From positions 70,212,546-70,276,545 of the forward strand of contig OY720344.1 of NCBI GenBank assembly GCA_963082975.1: a DNA stretch of 64,000 nt, given 5' to 3'. Position numbers and translations under genes: made by a program. The first letter of the stretch is position 1, and each line of letters begins with the position of its first letter. This document shows, in pieces, positions 35,620-48,857 of this stretch. Origin of the DNA: Labia minor. Its lineage: Eukaryota > Arthropoda > Insecta > Dermaptera > Spongiphoridae. The notes beneath the pieces are model-generated. The model was not told the DNA's origin, searched no databases, and was given only the letters and a program-made list of their open reading frames with translations.

Positions 35620-36090
35620 AAATTGAAGGTAATATTATTTGAAAATTTCACCTGAATATACATATTATACAAACACTCTAAATTTAATTACTTATTATAA
35701 ATATCATTATTTCAATAAATTAAATTTACTTATATCTCTAAATATTTTACCTCTTAAACTTTATTAATGTAAATAATGGCTAAATTCCATTATTCAATGA
35801 AACAAGACAACATGATTATTATTATTATTATTGTTATTTAAAGCGAAATTCGACATTATCATTATTATTAATTATTAGTATAGAAATTATTTCTATTACT
35901 TAGAATAATATTATATCCAATCTCTTTCTCTCCAATTTCTTTATATCCAATACATATAAGTTCATTAATTTATTGTTCAAATAGGTAAATATTATTCGAA
36001 ATATAATTATTATAAAATAACACAATATAATATACATTTATCTTTTTAAACTTCTAGTCAACTTCAGAAAACTTTTACCAACAAATTATA
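35620..36090. other. AT-rich stretch with (ATT)n
   Basis: (ATT)n near 35814-35838. No gene. Confidence 0.55.
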
Positions 36091-36095
36091 TACAC

Positions 36096-36295
36096 CAGGG
36101 GTCGGCAACGAGGTGCCCGCGGGCACCAGGTTGCACGTGAAGCCATTTTCATTTTTCATTTTCGATATGGTTTTAAAAAGGTAAAATGTTTTTGCAATCA
36201 GACTCTTTAACATTTTCGACTTTTTTAAATTTTTATGTTTCTGCCACTTGATTCTTTAATATGGCTCTAAGTACCACCAAGTGTAGCCACCCCTG
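36096..36295 (+). mobile_element. hAT-like MITE
   Basis: Starts CAGGGGTCGGCAACGAGGTG and ends AGCCACCCCTG. The interior 'ggctctaagtaccaccaag' matches the copy at 59535. A clean target duplication is not visible. The next bases (to about 36315) still resemble the longer copy, so this end may be internal and the true 3' end lost. Confidence 0.7.
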
Positions 36296-36319
36296 TTATT
36301 ATTATGAGAGAAATGTATT

Positions 36320-37510
36320 TACTTGTTGTATCTTGTATTTACTACTAATTTTAATACCATAATCAACCTCTACTAAGTAATAGTAGTTGTACTACTAATA
36401 GTACCATTTAAATAAATCACTTAATCGTAAGATATTAATAATAAGCCGTTTAAGACTAGCTCATACCTTCTATCTATATACATTTTAATTATAAATCATA
36501 TATGTGAATACATATTATATATGAGATATTATTATTCCAATTATTTTATTCTTTTATACATCCCTATTTTTACCGAAAAACGAACAAAAGGAATTCTTAT
36601 TATCAGTATTATATTTATAGTTTTGGTGGTGTGAATGGTTTGTTTTAGTTGGCCAATGACCTTTTAATGAATCAAACTGTAGAACTACACAAAACTCAAT
36701 ATATATCTTTTGCTTATATGATTAAATTAAATACATTTATTATTTCCCCTTTTAATTAATCCGATTTCAACCATGATATTTATTAATTTATAAACAAATA
36801 TTATTTCAATAATCAGAATTAAACTCCCATTTATTTCGTTGAATAATTTATATATATACATTTTATTCTTTAAAACCAATTAAGTTCACATAATATTATT
36901 TGAATAAAATCTATTTCTCACTGAAGCATTGTTCCTATAAAATTTTTTATTAATAACTGGTCCTAAAAGTTGACATTTGATAAAATTAGTAATTATTTCC
37001 CGGAAGCCTAGTGTGTCCAAAACCATGATAAACATTGCCGGTTAAATAATTTTTATATTTATTAAAAAAAAAATTGATATAAAGAGAATTTATTTTATAT
37101 ACTTAGAATAATAAATTTGAATTTTTTTTTTATTTTATTTATTAAGTCTCGGTTTTTGCCTTCATTTCAATATTATCGTTGATTAGTTGAACTTAAATGA
37201 CTACTTGAACTCAAAAATCAAACAAATGATACTATTTTGACATGTACTCAATGCTTTACAAATTTTGAACTATGTACTTACTCCCCTTTTTATTCAATAA
37301 AAGTTTTTTATCGTATCATCATTATTTTGGGCTATGAAAAGAATCAATAATAATAATTGTAAAGAATAATTTAAAAGATACTATAATAATATTCATTGAA
37401 AAGACTTATTTATGAGGTTCGTATCTACTTTATGTTAATCTGAAAATATATTGATTCATACTTAGTAGAAAAATAGATAAATTTATTAATTAACTTACTA
37501 ATGTTTTTAT
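36320..37510. other. AT-rich stretch, no gene seen
   Basis: No recognised family. It ends in an (ATT)n tract just before the LINE tail at 37536. Confidence 0.5.
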
Positions 37511-37535
37511 TAGTTATTATTATTATTATTATTAT

Positions 37536-37878
37536 TCTGCGAAGCATTTATGGGCCAAAGAAAGATGAGGTCACCGGGGAATGGCGAAGATTGCATAACC
37601 TCTATGCATCTCCAGATATAGTTAGAATTATAAAATCGAGAAGGCTATAATGGGAGAAGATAGAATGGCAAAAAATATATTGGTAGGGAGACCGAGTGAG
37701 AAACGTCCACTTGGAAGACCAAGGACACAGTGCGTGGATAATGTGGGAAAGGATGTAAGAGAGATGGGAGAGGATAGGGACTGGAAGATTGTGGCTCAGA
37801 ATAGGAATACTTGGAGGGATGTGGTTGCTGCTGCCAAGAACTTTCGAGTTCCGTAGAGTCACAGAGATAGATAGAATG
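37536..37878 (+). pseudogene. LINE 3' coding tail
   Basis: Codes for ILRSIYGPKKDEVTGEWRRL, LYASPDIVRIIKSRRL, a short deletion at the RWAGH box, KNILVGRPSEKRPLGRPRTQ, DVREMGEDRDWKIVAQNRN and TWRDVVAAAKNFRVP, then a GATA tail at 37867. It is a 5'-truncated copy with an (ATT)n tract immediately upstream. 68 codons are open (37650-37856), but this is the end of an ORF2 and not a gene of its own. Confidence 0.85.
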
Positions 37879-37879
37879 T

Positions 37880-40100
37880 TTTTATTTTATTTTTTTTTTA
37901 ACATCAAATGAATTTTTAGTATACATTTTGTAATTATACATAAAAGAGAGATGGTTTTTCTAATGATTTTTTAATAAAAGAAAATATTTATAAATGATAT
38001 TAAAGAAGAGGTAAATAAAACTTTTACTTAAACCAAATCGTTTAGACTTTCCTTTTTTAATCGGATATCTATTTAAAAGTATTCAACACTTTCTGATATT
38101 TTAACTCATTTAATACATTCTCGATGTAATATAAATATAATTATATATATATATATTCTTTTGAATTTAAATATTGAAAAAAACTTCTTAGAAAAAAAAA
38201 TCTTTTTTTAATCATCATAAAGGGTATTAAGCTGCCTCAAAGGTTTGTGCTTTTTAATAATAGAATCATCGGATTCCAGTCTTTCTTTTCTTTTTCTCTC
38301 CTCTTATATCTTTCTCTTTATTACCTCCTATTCTTTCATTGATCCGTAGAAATGAAAAAAGACTTTATTATTAAAATAAAAACCAGCAACACAGTTTATA
38401 CGAGGCAAACTACTAGGTTTGGTTTATGTAAATTTATTAATTCGAAAAATGGGTGGGAGGAAAATGTTAGTTTTGTTTTTTTAATGGATAATACCTTTTA
38501 AATAATATTTCTACACATATTAGAAGAACAAAAGGAATAATTAAAAATATTAAGAGAATATATAAAAATAAAAAATTATTGAAAATATCAAAAATGAATT
38601 CTATTTTATGTAATTAAACATTCAAAATTCATTGAATTATAAGAATATATTTTTTTAATATAGCAATATAATTTCTAGTTATTAATTATTCTTAAAATTT
38701 AGTGAAACATATCTGGTATATAAATATCCAATCTATGCATGTCAATATTTATTTTTGTTTTATTTTCTTCTTATTATTATCTTTATTGGTACAAATATAC
38801 AATATTATACATTATTATATTAGTTTTTATATAATTACTTAATTTATTTATAAAAAATTATATATATACACTCTTATTTTAATATTATTCAAAAATTTAA
38901 TTAGACTTAATTTTAAGTTTTTTATTATTACAATAATTAATTATATTTTATTTTATACTACAATTTTTTTATAATTTTATTTTATTTTTCTATTATTATT
39001 CAATTAATAAAGTAACATCATAATGACTATTGAATGTCGAGTCTTATGAAAATTACATTTTCTGTTAAACGCAAATTGAACAGGTAAACGTTCATTAACT
39101 CCAAATCTGAATAAAATAGATCCAACGGTATAATTGTCATCGTGTAACTTCTATAAGTAATGAGAAATGTCAATTTCATAAAATTATCATTATTTATGTT
39201 ATTTCACTTTTATTAAATAATTATTAAATTCTTGAAAGTTAATATCTTTGAGCATTTAAAAATTATTATGCTCAAAATCCATAAGATTTAAAAACTGCTT
39301 AAGGAACTTATCAAAATACCAAAGTTTCTGAACCGAGACATACAAAAAATTTTTTTTTTTTTTGAATAATAATAAATCAATAAATTGATTGATGATATTT
39401 GCTATGGACAAATAGAGGGATTTATAAGATAAAATAGTAGAATCCATAATAATCCGCCAAGCCGATTTATTAATATATCCCTGGACAAACGTGCTATCTT
39501 CTTAAAACTATATTCTCAGTCCGTAAAGAATAAATTTTTTAATGAGCGTCGACATGCTTAACTATGTATTTTATGTTTAAAACGGAATAATTCATTCAAT
39601 GGCAAACACATCATTTTTTTTTCTACTTTAATACTAAGAGGATTTAGGATTCTAACTATGGTTTTGTTAATTTTAGCTCTCCGAATTTTATATAGAAAAT
39701 GGAGATAATGTTTTAATAATGAAGATTTCATGATGACTCTTGAAATAGAAGAGGTAATATTGGATACCTAATACAAAATTAAATTAAATTTTAACAGTAC
39801 ATTATACGTGATCACCGAATATGTATATCATTTCAGTCGACAACACGAACAGTTAATATCAAAAACACTCTTAAGTAATAAAATTGTTTTTACTGGAATA
39901 TAAAGGGAGAATATGATAGTAGCCTGACAGAGGTTTATTAATTCTATAATAATCTATAACTCCTTAGTATGTTTCAATTGAAAATTATAATTTTTTGTAT
40001 TCGAAGTTAAATTATTTTTTACAAACCATTTAAATATGTAGTTTATTTTATTTTATTATGATAATGTTTTGATATAACTATTTTGAATAAAATTAAATAT
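37880..40100. other. AT-rich stretch, no gene seen
   Basis: (TA)n near 38142-38156, T-run near 39352-39363. No recognised feature. Confidence 0.5.
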
Positions 40101-40107
40101 ATATATA

Positions 40108-40455
40108 TAGAGTAAGGTGGGGTAAATATTTTCAGTACCACTAAATTTTTATTGTTTACTTTAAACAAGATAAAGGTTTTAAAATATTTATTTAAGGATT
40201 ATTTAGGCTTTCACTGAAAGACATTATATAGTTATAAAAGTGCATTCTAGTACATTTTACAATCATGAAAAAATCCATAAATATTAGATGAATTGTGACA
40301 AAAACATGACTTAGCTCATTGTATACAAATGACTTCCAACATGCTAATGAACTTCGATGCGTCTTTTCTTCTTGTTATTTCCAACCGAATATAGTTATTT
40401 AGGACTACACCAACACTACCAATAGTTTTAGAGTGCGGAACTTTGCCCTACTCTA
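40108..40455. mobile_element. Candidate TIR element, about 348 bp
   Basis: Left end TAGAGTAAGGTGGGGTAAA; right end, read inversely, TAGAGTAGGGCAAAGTTCC. The two ends pair imperfectly with small indels. The interior has no coding potential. The left flank is a TATA tract, so TA-type duplications cannot be told from background. Confidence 0.4.
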
Positions 40456-40693
40456 GTATTCAACACTGCAATACAGTGTAAAAGAAATTATTGTCTTAGT
40501 AGTTCTTTACGTTTTAATGCATAATGTATTCAGTTATGTTCTAGTATCTAAACACCGATTGTGGGATTAAATAAAATTTTATTATGACTTGGATCCTTTG
40601 GTTTCAACATATTCCCATTATTTAAAGATCTTGAAAAAAATATGCTTAATATTTATGTGTCGAAAAAATGAGATTCAAAGGAAATGAAGTGGT

Positions 40694-40694
<1 letters not shown>

Positions 40695-40728
<34 letters not shown>
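40695..40728. repeat. (CA)n microsatellite
   Basis: An uninterrupted CA dinucleotide array. Sequence just downstream (40735-40855) loosely resembles the LINE tail ('gaaggaattgcacgac', 'gcggggagacc') and may be a highly diverged copy. Confidence 0.85.
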
Positions 40729-40729
<1 letters not shown>

Positions 40730-40869
40730 AGAAGGAATTGCACGACCATTTTCATACCCTAACATAATGTCAAAAAATTAAAAGAAAAATCGCGGGGAGA
40801 CCAATGACAGACATAATAAATGTAGACGTTAAGAAGAAGATAGGAAGATAAACTGTTTATGAGCCATCA

Positions 40870-41540
40870 TTGAAATCAATTATAAATAAAAATAGAAATT
40901 TTATTTTCTAAAATAAAGAGATTTATGGTAATTCATTTTTTCTTTTTATTTCTTCCGTGCAAATATTAATTTATTTATTTATTTTCTTCAACTTTACACC
41001 GTTAACCAAATAACATTGATTTGTGACATAGTCAAGGTTCAGGATGATTGGTTATCATTATAAAAGTTTGTTAATTATCATAGAAAGCATATAATTTTCC
41101 ACATATCTTAAAATTTTCTATTAAAACTTCAGTTTCTAATTATGTTTGTAAAAAAAAAATTATTAAAATATTTTGAGTTTAGTTATTTATAACCAGTTTC
41201 TACTTGTATGTAAAATATTTTATTTTTTTATTTCACTAAACAATCCCTATAAAACTTTTTAATAACTCAATAACGGCCGTTGTTATAATAATTGTATTGG
41301 AGCTGTCAATGTATTATTTATTCATTTATTTTTTTTAGTTTCTATTAAGCATTTTGACTTTATTTGACTTTCGCATTTGTTGCATAAATTATTCACAAGT
41401 TTTCAAACTTAGTTCTTTATATATTTATGAAAATATCTCACATTGGAACTTGTTGCATGAAGTTAACCTTACAACATTTACATCTCATTTGAAATAGTCA
41501 GAATATCATAAATATATAAATAATTATCTCATTATTCTAA
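40870..41540. other. AT-rich stretch, no gene seen
   Basis: Nothing recognised. Confidence 0.5.
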
Positions 41541-41544
41541 TAAA

Positions 41545-41899
41545 AATAAGTTGACCTGTAGCCAGGCACAGAATCCGACGGTTTGAAATAAATTAATTTC
41601 TAGCTACCTTTAGCTTTATTATGAAAATAACCCTTCCCTTCCTATCGTTGATCGGTAATACTACCACTTCCAGTTGATCAATTCATCATACTGATGCATT
41701 AAGTAAATATACCAAATTTTATCAAAATTCGATGAGCTGTTCAAGCTGTACACATCTATACGGACAGACGGACAGACATCATGTTAAAAATACTTTTTTT
41801 TTGTTAACGAAATGCATGATTCGTGGGGATATGTAAAAATTTCTACCCGTGAAATTTGGTGTGAAAACAATACCTCCCTTACTATCTTCGGTCGGTAAA
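41545..41899 (+). repeat. Family A element with internal deletion
   Basis: Head AAGTTGACCTGTAGCCAGG, then a jump from the 'ctagctac' point directly to 'aaaataacccttcccttcc'. From there it continues as in 13074: 'gatgcattaagtaaatatacc', GACGGACAGAC units, 'gaaatgcatgattcgtgg' and tail TTCGGTCGGTAA. The AT-rich block and the CRE pair are missing. Confidence 0.8.
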
Positions 41900-41904
41900 A
41901 ATAT

Positions 41905-44900
41905 AAATATTAAAATTTGAAACTAAATTAAAAATATTTTTTTTTTATTTTAAATTCAATATTTATTACTCAAAAAATTTTTCTTCATCAACAAAATTAA
42001 AATAATAATTTAACAATCTTTTATTTTATGAATTAGAAAATTTTAAATTAACTTTAATTTTAAATTGAATAAATCTTAAGTTAATCAATATTTATCTATC
42101 TACAACTAATCTTCTATTATTTATTATTTATTGGTTTTTGCAACAGCATCTACATTCCTCCAAATATCCTGAGCCAGTTGCATCCAATTCAAATTCCGCC
42201 ATAATAAAGGCAGTCCGTAAACAAACAAATTTTCCAATTCTAGATATTAAATGAGTATTTGAATTTATATTTTTTATATTTAATATCTTACTAATTTTTA
42301 TTTTCAAACCACTTACAGAATTCTGTTAATGTATTATTATTAATTTAGCGATTGCATTGATGGGGAGAAAATTAAAAAAGAAAAAATTAACTTCGTTCGA
42401 ATCTTTTATTACCCTCTTGTTTCGAGTAGGAATATTAATTAATTCCTTGGAAACTCTTTCTCTCATTGGCTTTTTCTAAACTATATGAGTTCGAAAAGGG
42501 ATTTTTTATCGTCTATCGAGGTATTTGAGAAGTCACTTTTCAATCCCTCGTCTACCAGACTTATCACTTTGAGGGATGTTTGTTTTCTTTCAAATCATTT
42601 GAATTCCCGTTCAACTTATTCTCCTCTTATCATGAGATTGCTAGCTTTTTCACCTTTATCATTTAGTCTACCTACCTTAAAAATTCTGGAATAACATTTT
42701 ATTTCTTTTATCATTATGACAAATTGGATATTCCATCCATAAAGAAAATAAATGAGAAAAACTGCCTTAATTTTGAAAACAAATAAATAAATCTTAAAAA
42801 TAAAATAAATAATATTTTTAAATTATATTTAATTTCATTAAAATTTAAATTGATTATGATAAAATTAATTTTTTTTATTTATGTCTCTATTTATACATAT
42901 TTATTTTGTTATAAGACCTCTTAATTAATTACATTTTTTATGTGCAATCAGATACTTGAAATATAACATTTTTTAAACTTTTATAATATCAAAATTCTTC
43001 GAATATAAATTCTGGTAACGGTTAACATTTCAAAATATTTTCCTGATACAATGATTTAATATAAATAATCCTTCTATTAATTCCGTTAAAAATAAAATAA
43101 TTTTATTATCGTATTTTTTTTTATTTTATTTATTTATTTGTGATAAAAACATACTTTATAAAAATAATTGTAAAATTTAAATAGTTGTTCATTTACTTTA
43201 TACTCATTGAATTCATATATTAATATTATTGCTTTATTTTGTTTCAGGTAATAATTTCGACTCCAGTGATGTATTATTCTTCTTTATTTAAGGTCTGTAT
43301 ATTTATAAATTTTAGTTATATATTGTCTAAATTTCATTCAGGTTAACTTATCGATGCCCGATTTCATTCGATTCGATATCATTTCTTATCCCCTATTTTT
43401 ATATTTGTTTTTGCTTCATCTATTTGCTTATTAAATATTTAAATTTTCTTTAAATAAACAATATAATTATTTTATCAATATATTTTTATATACTTATATA
43501 TTATAATATATATCAATATATATTATCAATACACACATTTTAAATATTATTGATTCTGTATATATGCTTAATATACAGCCACATAAAGAGACGAACTCTC
43601 AGGTGCCAAATTTTAAGGGGCGCCGATGTAAAAATAAGATTTTTTTTTATATTAGTTATTTTTCTGTAATTTTGGTATTTGACTATTTTTCTAATTCGGA
43701 GTAAATTGATATATTCTTGTATGAAAGGGCGCTCAAAACGCTAGAACTATATATACTATATAATATATATATAAAATCGCCTTACTAAACTGGAAATTTA
43801 TTGGCTAAAGCAGCCACATTAATCCCACTATCTGTATTGATTCACTTACGTACCGGTATATTAGTTTCCATTAAATGGTAGACATAAATTGTTTTATTTA
43901 TTTTATTGTATGTTTTTAATCTTCATAGGGGTCCTATAATTAAATATAGAATGTACCGTTACCGTTCCATCAAACATTAGATATATCAATATATTAATAA
44001 CAATATACAGTAATCTTTTATTCAAATCATATTTGTTTAATATATATATATATATATATATAATACAAGAATTCTAATTATTTGATGGATAAAGGGAAAA
44101 TTGTCACAATTTTTTATTGTAATATTTTTTAATTTGTGTTTAATCCAAAGTGAAAGTTCATTGGCACATAATCTACTCGTTGGTGTTTGATATGTTTTAC
44201 ATAAAAGAGTAATCAACCTTTTGTCCAAGTTGATATATCAGGGATCGGAATTATAACACGATAGTTTAAATCCCTCAATGAAAGGTTTACTCTTATACTA
44301 TTATTACATCAAAATTTATTTTCTCAATCATTCAAAATTACAATAGCATGATTTATTGCAATTCTAATTTTAAATTATTGTTACTTTAATATATTTTTAT
44401 TTGTTTATGAAACAGACAAAAACAATATTTTATCATTATAAATGATTTTATATATGATTTCATTGACTTATATTTATTTAACTACTTTACTTACTTACCA
44501 TATATTTTAAATTGGAATAAATGAATATTTCTCTTATAGTTTATATAAATATAAATTAAATGCACTTAGAATGATAATAACTATAACCGGTTTATATCAT
44601 TTGAGTATCTTCATATTAATATATATACTTCAACTCTTTTTAAAACGATTCACCAAATTTTTTTATACGAATGTTTTGAATTAAAACGAACCACAAATAA
44701 TTATTTTAAATTTTGAGGGTGTATTTTAAAAAACGGTCGGTTTATGCACTTACATGTTTAGGTGATTTTATAGCTTGTTTATTTTGTATTAGTATTCCAG
44801 TGTTAAGGGAATTGCCGATTTTATACATATTCCCTGTTTTCTTTATTTTGTTTTTTTATCATGATATACATTGTAATTCACCACATCAATATTTCATCTC

Positions 44901-45100
44901 TGCAATATTTTATGTCAGAGTTCAGCTTGTAGATTACAATACGTAATTCAATAAACTTTGAAAAGTTGATATTTCAATTAAAGTTGATTTTTTTAATTTG
45001 ATAGTGAAATCTTCAATAAAATATGTGTTGATGATACTAATTTTTTTTCTATGAAAACAGTTCTGTAACATTGTGTTATTTTTTCAATTCCCTAAGCTCT
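41905..45100. other. AT-rich stretch, no firm gene
   Basis: 42123-42192 has a LINE antisense scrap ('gcaacagcatctacattcctcc'). A 69-codon ATG frame at 42485-42694 (MSSKRDFLSSIEVFEKSLFN...) lies in slightly GC-richer DNA and is the only frame here with mixed composition. No family is recognised and chance is likely. (TA)n near 44042-44062. Confidence 0.4.
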
Positions 45101-45109
45101 AAGCGATTC

Positions 45110-45430
45110 TTTCTATGCACGATTTTTTATACCCTTTATTATTAACTTCACTTTTCTGTCTGTCTGTAATGTTCAAAATTTGTAATTGGATTTTAACACT
45201 CTTTTCTAGTTGAACGATTTCTCTCAAATTTGAAACGTAGATTGAAAATCGATGACACTACAATAATCGAAAAGAAATATTTTGAATTTTTCAAAAATAC
45301 TGTTTTTTAAATGTGTGAATTTATATAATTAAAATAAAAAAAAACTTTTTAATATACACGCTTTTTAATAAAAAATGCCCTAAAAAGCGTGGGGCGCATA
45401 TAATAATATTAAATTCTTTACCTACTACTT
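45110..45430. repeat. Possible dispersed repeat with CTGTCTGTCTG block
   Basis: 'acttcacttttctgtctgtctg' followed by AT-rich phrases resembles the style of many invertebrate interspersed repeats, and 'gcgtggggcgcat' near 45390 is hAT-like. Neither has a second copy in the window that I can align. Confidence 0.2.
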
Positions 45431-45542
45431 ATTTTATATTTTTAGTGCATTTTTGGCATGGTTTTCTAAGAAACATGTCTACCGAGGAAAAAAATAATTA
45501 GATGTCTATCTATTTATCATTTAACTATTAATTTATCTCTCT

Positions 45543-45545
<3 letters not shown>

Positions 45546-45586
<41 letters not shown>

Positions 45587-45590
45587 ATGA
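45546..45590. repeat. (TA)n microsatellite
   Basis: A long alternating TA array. The surrounding 45430-46240 is AT-rich without recognisable genes; another (TA)n lies at 46056-46074. Confidence 0.85.
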
Positions 45591-46241
45591 TTTGTTATTG
45601 AGAAAAATCACTTTGATTAACTGGCACCTTGAGAAGAGTTTATAAATAAATAAAATTAACTTCTGTTGCGTAGTTTGTTACGGAGTTTACACTGCCCTTG
45701 TCATTTTAAATACGAAGTTACTTGAAATAAATAGCGGAAGCACCAATCAAAAAAGTCGGAGATGATGACGTAACATTCTAGTTAAGAACCGTACTAATTA
45801 TTAGAATTATATCCTAATTTATATATATATAATTTTTAATTTTTTTCTTAAATATTTGATTCACATTAATCGTTATTTTTTTAATTCTTTTTTAGTTTAA
45901 AGTGAAAATAATCATTTAATATAGTTTTAATGAAGTAATCACTTTAAATAATATATATAGCTGTATATAATCAGTGAACCATTGTGTAAAAAATTATTTT
46001 ATTATTTTAATCGTAGTATATATAATTTTTTTGTAATTAATAATCCGAATTAAATAATATATATATATATATATGGAATATTGATTTTTTAAATATTACA
46101 GGATTATAGAAAATTAAAAGATGAATTTTAAATTAAAATATATATATTTAATTTATTGATTATTTATACTGTAATACATGTCTATGTATAATTTAGGTTT
46201 ATGTATTTAATAAGGTAATAAATTCCACTCTGGGTTGATTT

Positions 46242-46266
46242 TTACCGACCGACGATAGTAAGGGAT
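46242..46266 (-). repeat. Family A tail fragment
   Basis: TTACCGACCGACGATAGTAA, the inverse of the family A tail, is present alone. The rest of the element is absent. Confidence 0.6.
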
Positions 46267-46430
46267 GAATTGTTTTATTTATTTTTATTTTTAAATTTTT
46301 TATTATAATTTTCAATTTGTTAAGATTAAAAAATAATTGTAATTCTATTAATTAGATTTTATGTGAATTATCAAATTTCAATATTAACAATGATGTTAAT
46401 TTCAATTTATTTAATCTACAATAATAATTT

Positions 46431-46561
46431 CTGTCGTATGTATGTATGTAATGTCTGTAACATTATGAAGTTAGGTATGTGTCTTCTGTAATATTATGAA
46501 GTTAGTTACAAATTCAGTTTAAACTTAAATTGCAAACACCGTTTGCAACGTCTTCGTCTAG
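46431..46561 (+). mobile_element. Helitron-like 3' end, unrelated family
   Basis: The perfect hairpin GCAAAC-ACC-GTTTGC (46532-46546) is followed by 11 bases and CTAG (46558-46561), then T. This matches the Helitron 3' signature with a stem unlike H1-H5. Upstream is a direct duplication of about 30 bp ('ctgtaacattatgaagttag' and 'ctgtaatattatgaagttag'). The 5' end is unknown; the segment could be a tiny element or a fragment. Confidence 0.4.
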
Positions 46562-46569
46562 TTAAATAA

Positions 46570-47610
46570 TAATACTTGTTGAACAAAAAGAGAGGAGGAC
46601 ACTCTTTTTAAAAAATTCTACTTATAATTTATAAATTATTCTTGTTATTTTTAATATAATTTCTTTATAAAAGGGTTTTAAAGGGTAAATGAGAAAAAAT
46701 AAATTTTATAATATTATGCTTAAAAATAGTTTATCAAGTATTCATAAATAAATAATACTTAAAAGAACTTAATAAATAAATACTAAAAACTATTGAAGTA
46801 TCTGTGAACAAGTTTAACTCAATTAAAATAAATAATTTTGTTTTTGAGGTATTTTATTTTTTTGGCCATTATTTTACATTCATATATTACATTGAGAAAC
46901 AATGTTCAAAGGTATATTATTTTTTAAATAGAACTGCTTGTGTAATTAAATTGATAAAAATTAATTATTTGATATGTATAAATTGAAAATAAAAATAAAC
47001 ATGATTTATTTGGTAAATATCACCATTTTGAATGAAGCTTTTAATTAAACTATTTTTTAATTTAATAATTTTTAAAATTATCATTTAACAAAATCAACAA
47101 ACGCAATAATTTTATTAATTTTAACTTTAATATAAATAAAATATTTGTATTAACCAAATAAACCTTCTAATAGGAAATATTTATAATTCTAAAGTAGCTT
47201 GGAGGTGATTTTATGTGCTTAGTTTACCTTATGCACTTTATATTTATTTAATGTGAAATATCCACTTGCTCTCTCTATTTCTATTTAATAATGTAATGAT
47301 AGTGAACTAGGAAATCTATTTATTCGAACGATATTAAATCTAGGATCTATTGAACTTTTTGTTTGTTGAATGCAATTTATTCAACCGTCAACGAGACACC
47401 CGTATATTGCATCTCATTCTTCTGTTAAATAAAAAAAATAATTTGTTGATTCTTTTATTTTATTCAGACATTCGTAAAACCAAATACGAAACTTGTTGAA
47501 ATAAGAAATGAAGATGCTATGAAAAATTCTTGAATTCATTACATAGAATCATTATATTTTATATTCTTTGAGTAAAAAATAAGTGTCATAATTTTCGATC
47601 TAATGACAGA
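46570..47610. other. AT-rich stretch, no gene seen
   Basis: Nothing recognised apart from short low-complexity frames. Confidence 0.5.
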
Positions 47611-47619
47611 TGGGGACTA

Positions 47620-48468
47620 CGAGGTTTGTTCAAAAGAAAAGGTGAATTTTGAATTATTTAGAAAAGTATTTATTCATCAATATCCATTTTGTCGCCTTCA
47701 AAGTATTTTCCCTTCAGTGGACTTATGCCAGCGTCGAAGTACTTCTGAAATGCGCTTTTCGGTATGGCTATCAGCTCTTTCTTCGATTTTGACTTTATCT
47801 CATCAATTGTGGCAAAACGCTTTCTTTTCATTGGTCTCGTCACTTTTGGAAACAGGAAAAAGTCGTAGGGAGCCAAATCTGGTGAATACGGTGGTTGAAG
47901 CACGATTACTGTGTTGTTTTTGGCCAAAAATCACGAACAAGCAATGATGTGTGAGCTTGAGCATTATCGTGATGCAGAATCCATGATTTATTTTTCCACA
48001 ATTCCGATCGTTTGAGCCGTAATGCTTCACACAAACGTTGCATAACTTCCTTGTAGTATTCCTTATTAACAGTTCGACCTCATGGCAAGAATCATGATGC
48101 ACCAGGCCATTGTAATCGAAGAAAACAGTGAGCAAAACCTTCACATTTGATCGAACTTGATTTTCTCGACCTTCTGTAAAGCGTTTGTACCACTTATAAA
48201 CATTTTTTTGATACAAAGTAGACTCGCCGAATGCCACAGTCAACATTTTTAAAGCAAAATCTATTACAGAATCTTTGATTCATTTTTTTTAAGTAAAAAA
48301 TCGAAGTACACACTAACTTTTTCAGTTATCAAATAATTAAAAATAGCTGATAATGACAACATATGAGAAACATATGTGTACCAACATAACAAAAAAAACA
48401 ATTTCAATAATTGAATGGACACAGCCCGCGAAAATTCAAAATTCACCTTTTCTTTTGCACAGACCTCG
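47620..48468 (-). mobile_element. Deleted mariner element with TIRs and TA target sites
   Basis: Inverted termini of 36 bp start CGAGGTYTGTKCAAAAGAAA and differ at only two positions (left 47620-47655, right 48433-48468). Both are flanked by TA (47618-47619, 48469-48470), the mariner/Tc1 target. Total length is 849 bp, against about 1.3 kb for a full mariner, because the middle of the transposase is deleted. The near-identical TIRs suggest a fairly recent insertion. Confidence 0.92.
47669..48246 (-). pseudogene. Mariner transposase, frameshifted and deleted
   Basis: The N-terminal helix-turn-helix part is seen as FGESTLYQKNVYKWYKRFTE. A deletion of roughly 150-170 residues, including the first catalytic Asp (TGDE-W), follows directly. 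The core then resumes at VRSNVKVLLTVFFDYNG (second Asp) and, in a second phase, WILHHDNAQAHTSLLVRDF (third Asp). In a third phase it ends VLQPPYSPDLAPYDFFLFPK and AFQKYFDAG. Spacing between the last two Asp fits DD34D. At least two frameshifts plus the deletion make it inactive. The plus-strand 114-codon frame here is antisense. Confidence 0.9.
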
Positions 48469-48474
48469 TACATA

Positions 48475-48850
48475 TTATTTAATTTTCGTTTTAATTATAC
48501 CTTGAAAGGGTCAGTTTCGGACTATTGTTCATATTTTATTTTATTGTCCATTCCAATAAACTTTCTTTGGTAAGAATTAATAGAGTCTATTGTTAGATTT
48601 TGTATTCCATGATTCAATTAAATTTGTTAATATCCTATAAGTTCTTAAGTCAAGAAACCATTGTATATATAATTTCATTCAAATGCTAAGATAAAAATGT
48701 CAGCCCAAACTTCTATTTTAATTAAACCTACAAATATTTACTCAATTTGATTATTTAAATCATTTATTGTTTCAGCGAATAAATAAAAATAAATTTCAAC
48801 TTTAAAATACCTATCATATACTCATTATAAGGTTATTTTTAAATGTGACA
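48475..48850. other. AT-rich stretch, no gene seen
   Basis: Nothing recognised. Confidence 0.5.
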
Positions 48851-48857
48851 TAGTGAC

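Noticed and set aside
44713-44946. Hydrophobic 77-codon frame as a membrane protein
   Set aside because: It begins at GTG, and its hydrophobicity follows from T-rich DNA. No family resemblance or splice signals were seen.
47603-47947. 114-codon plus-strand frame
   Set aside because: It is antisense to the mariner transposase remnant.
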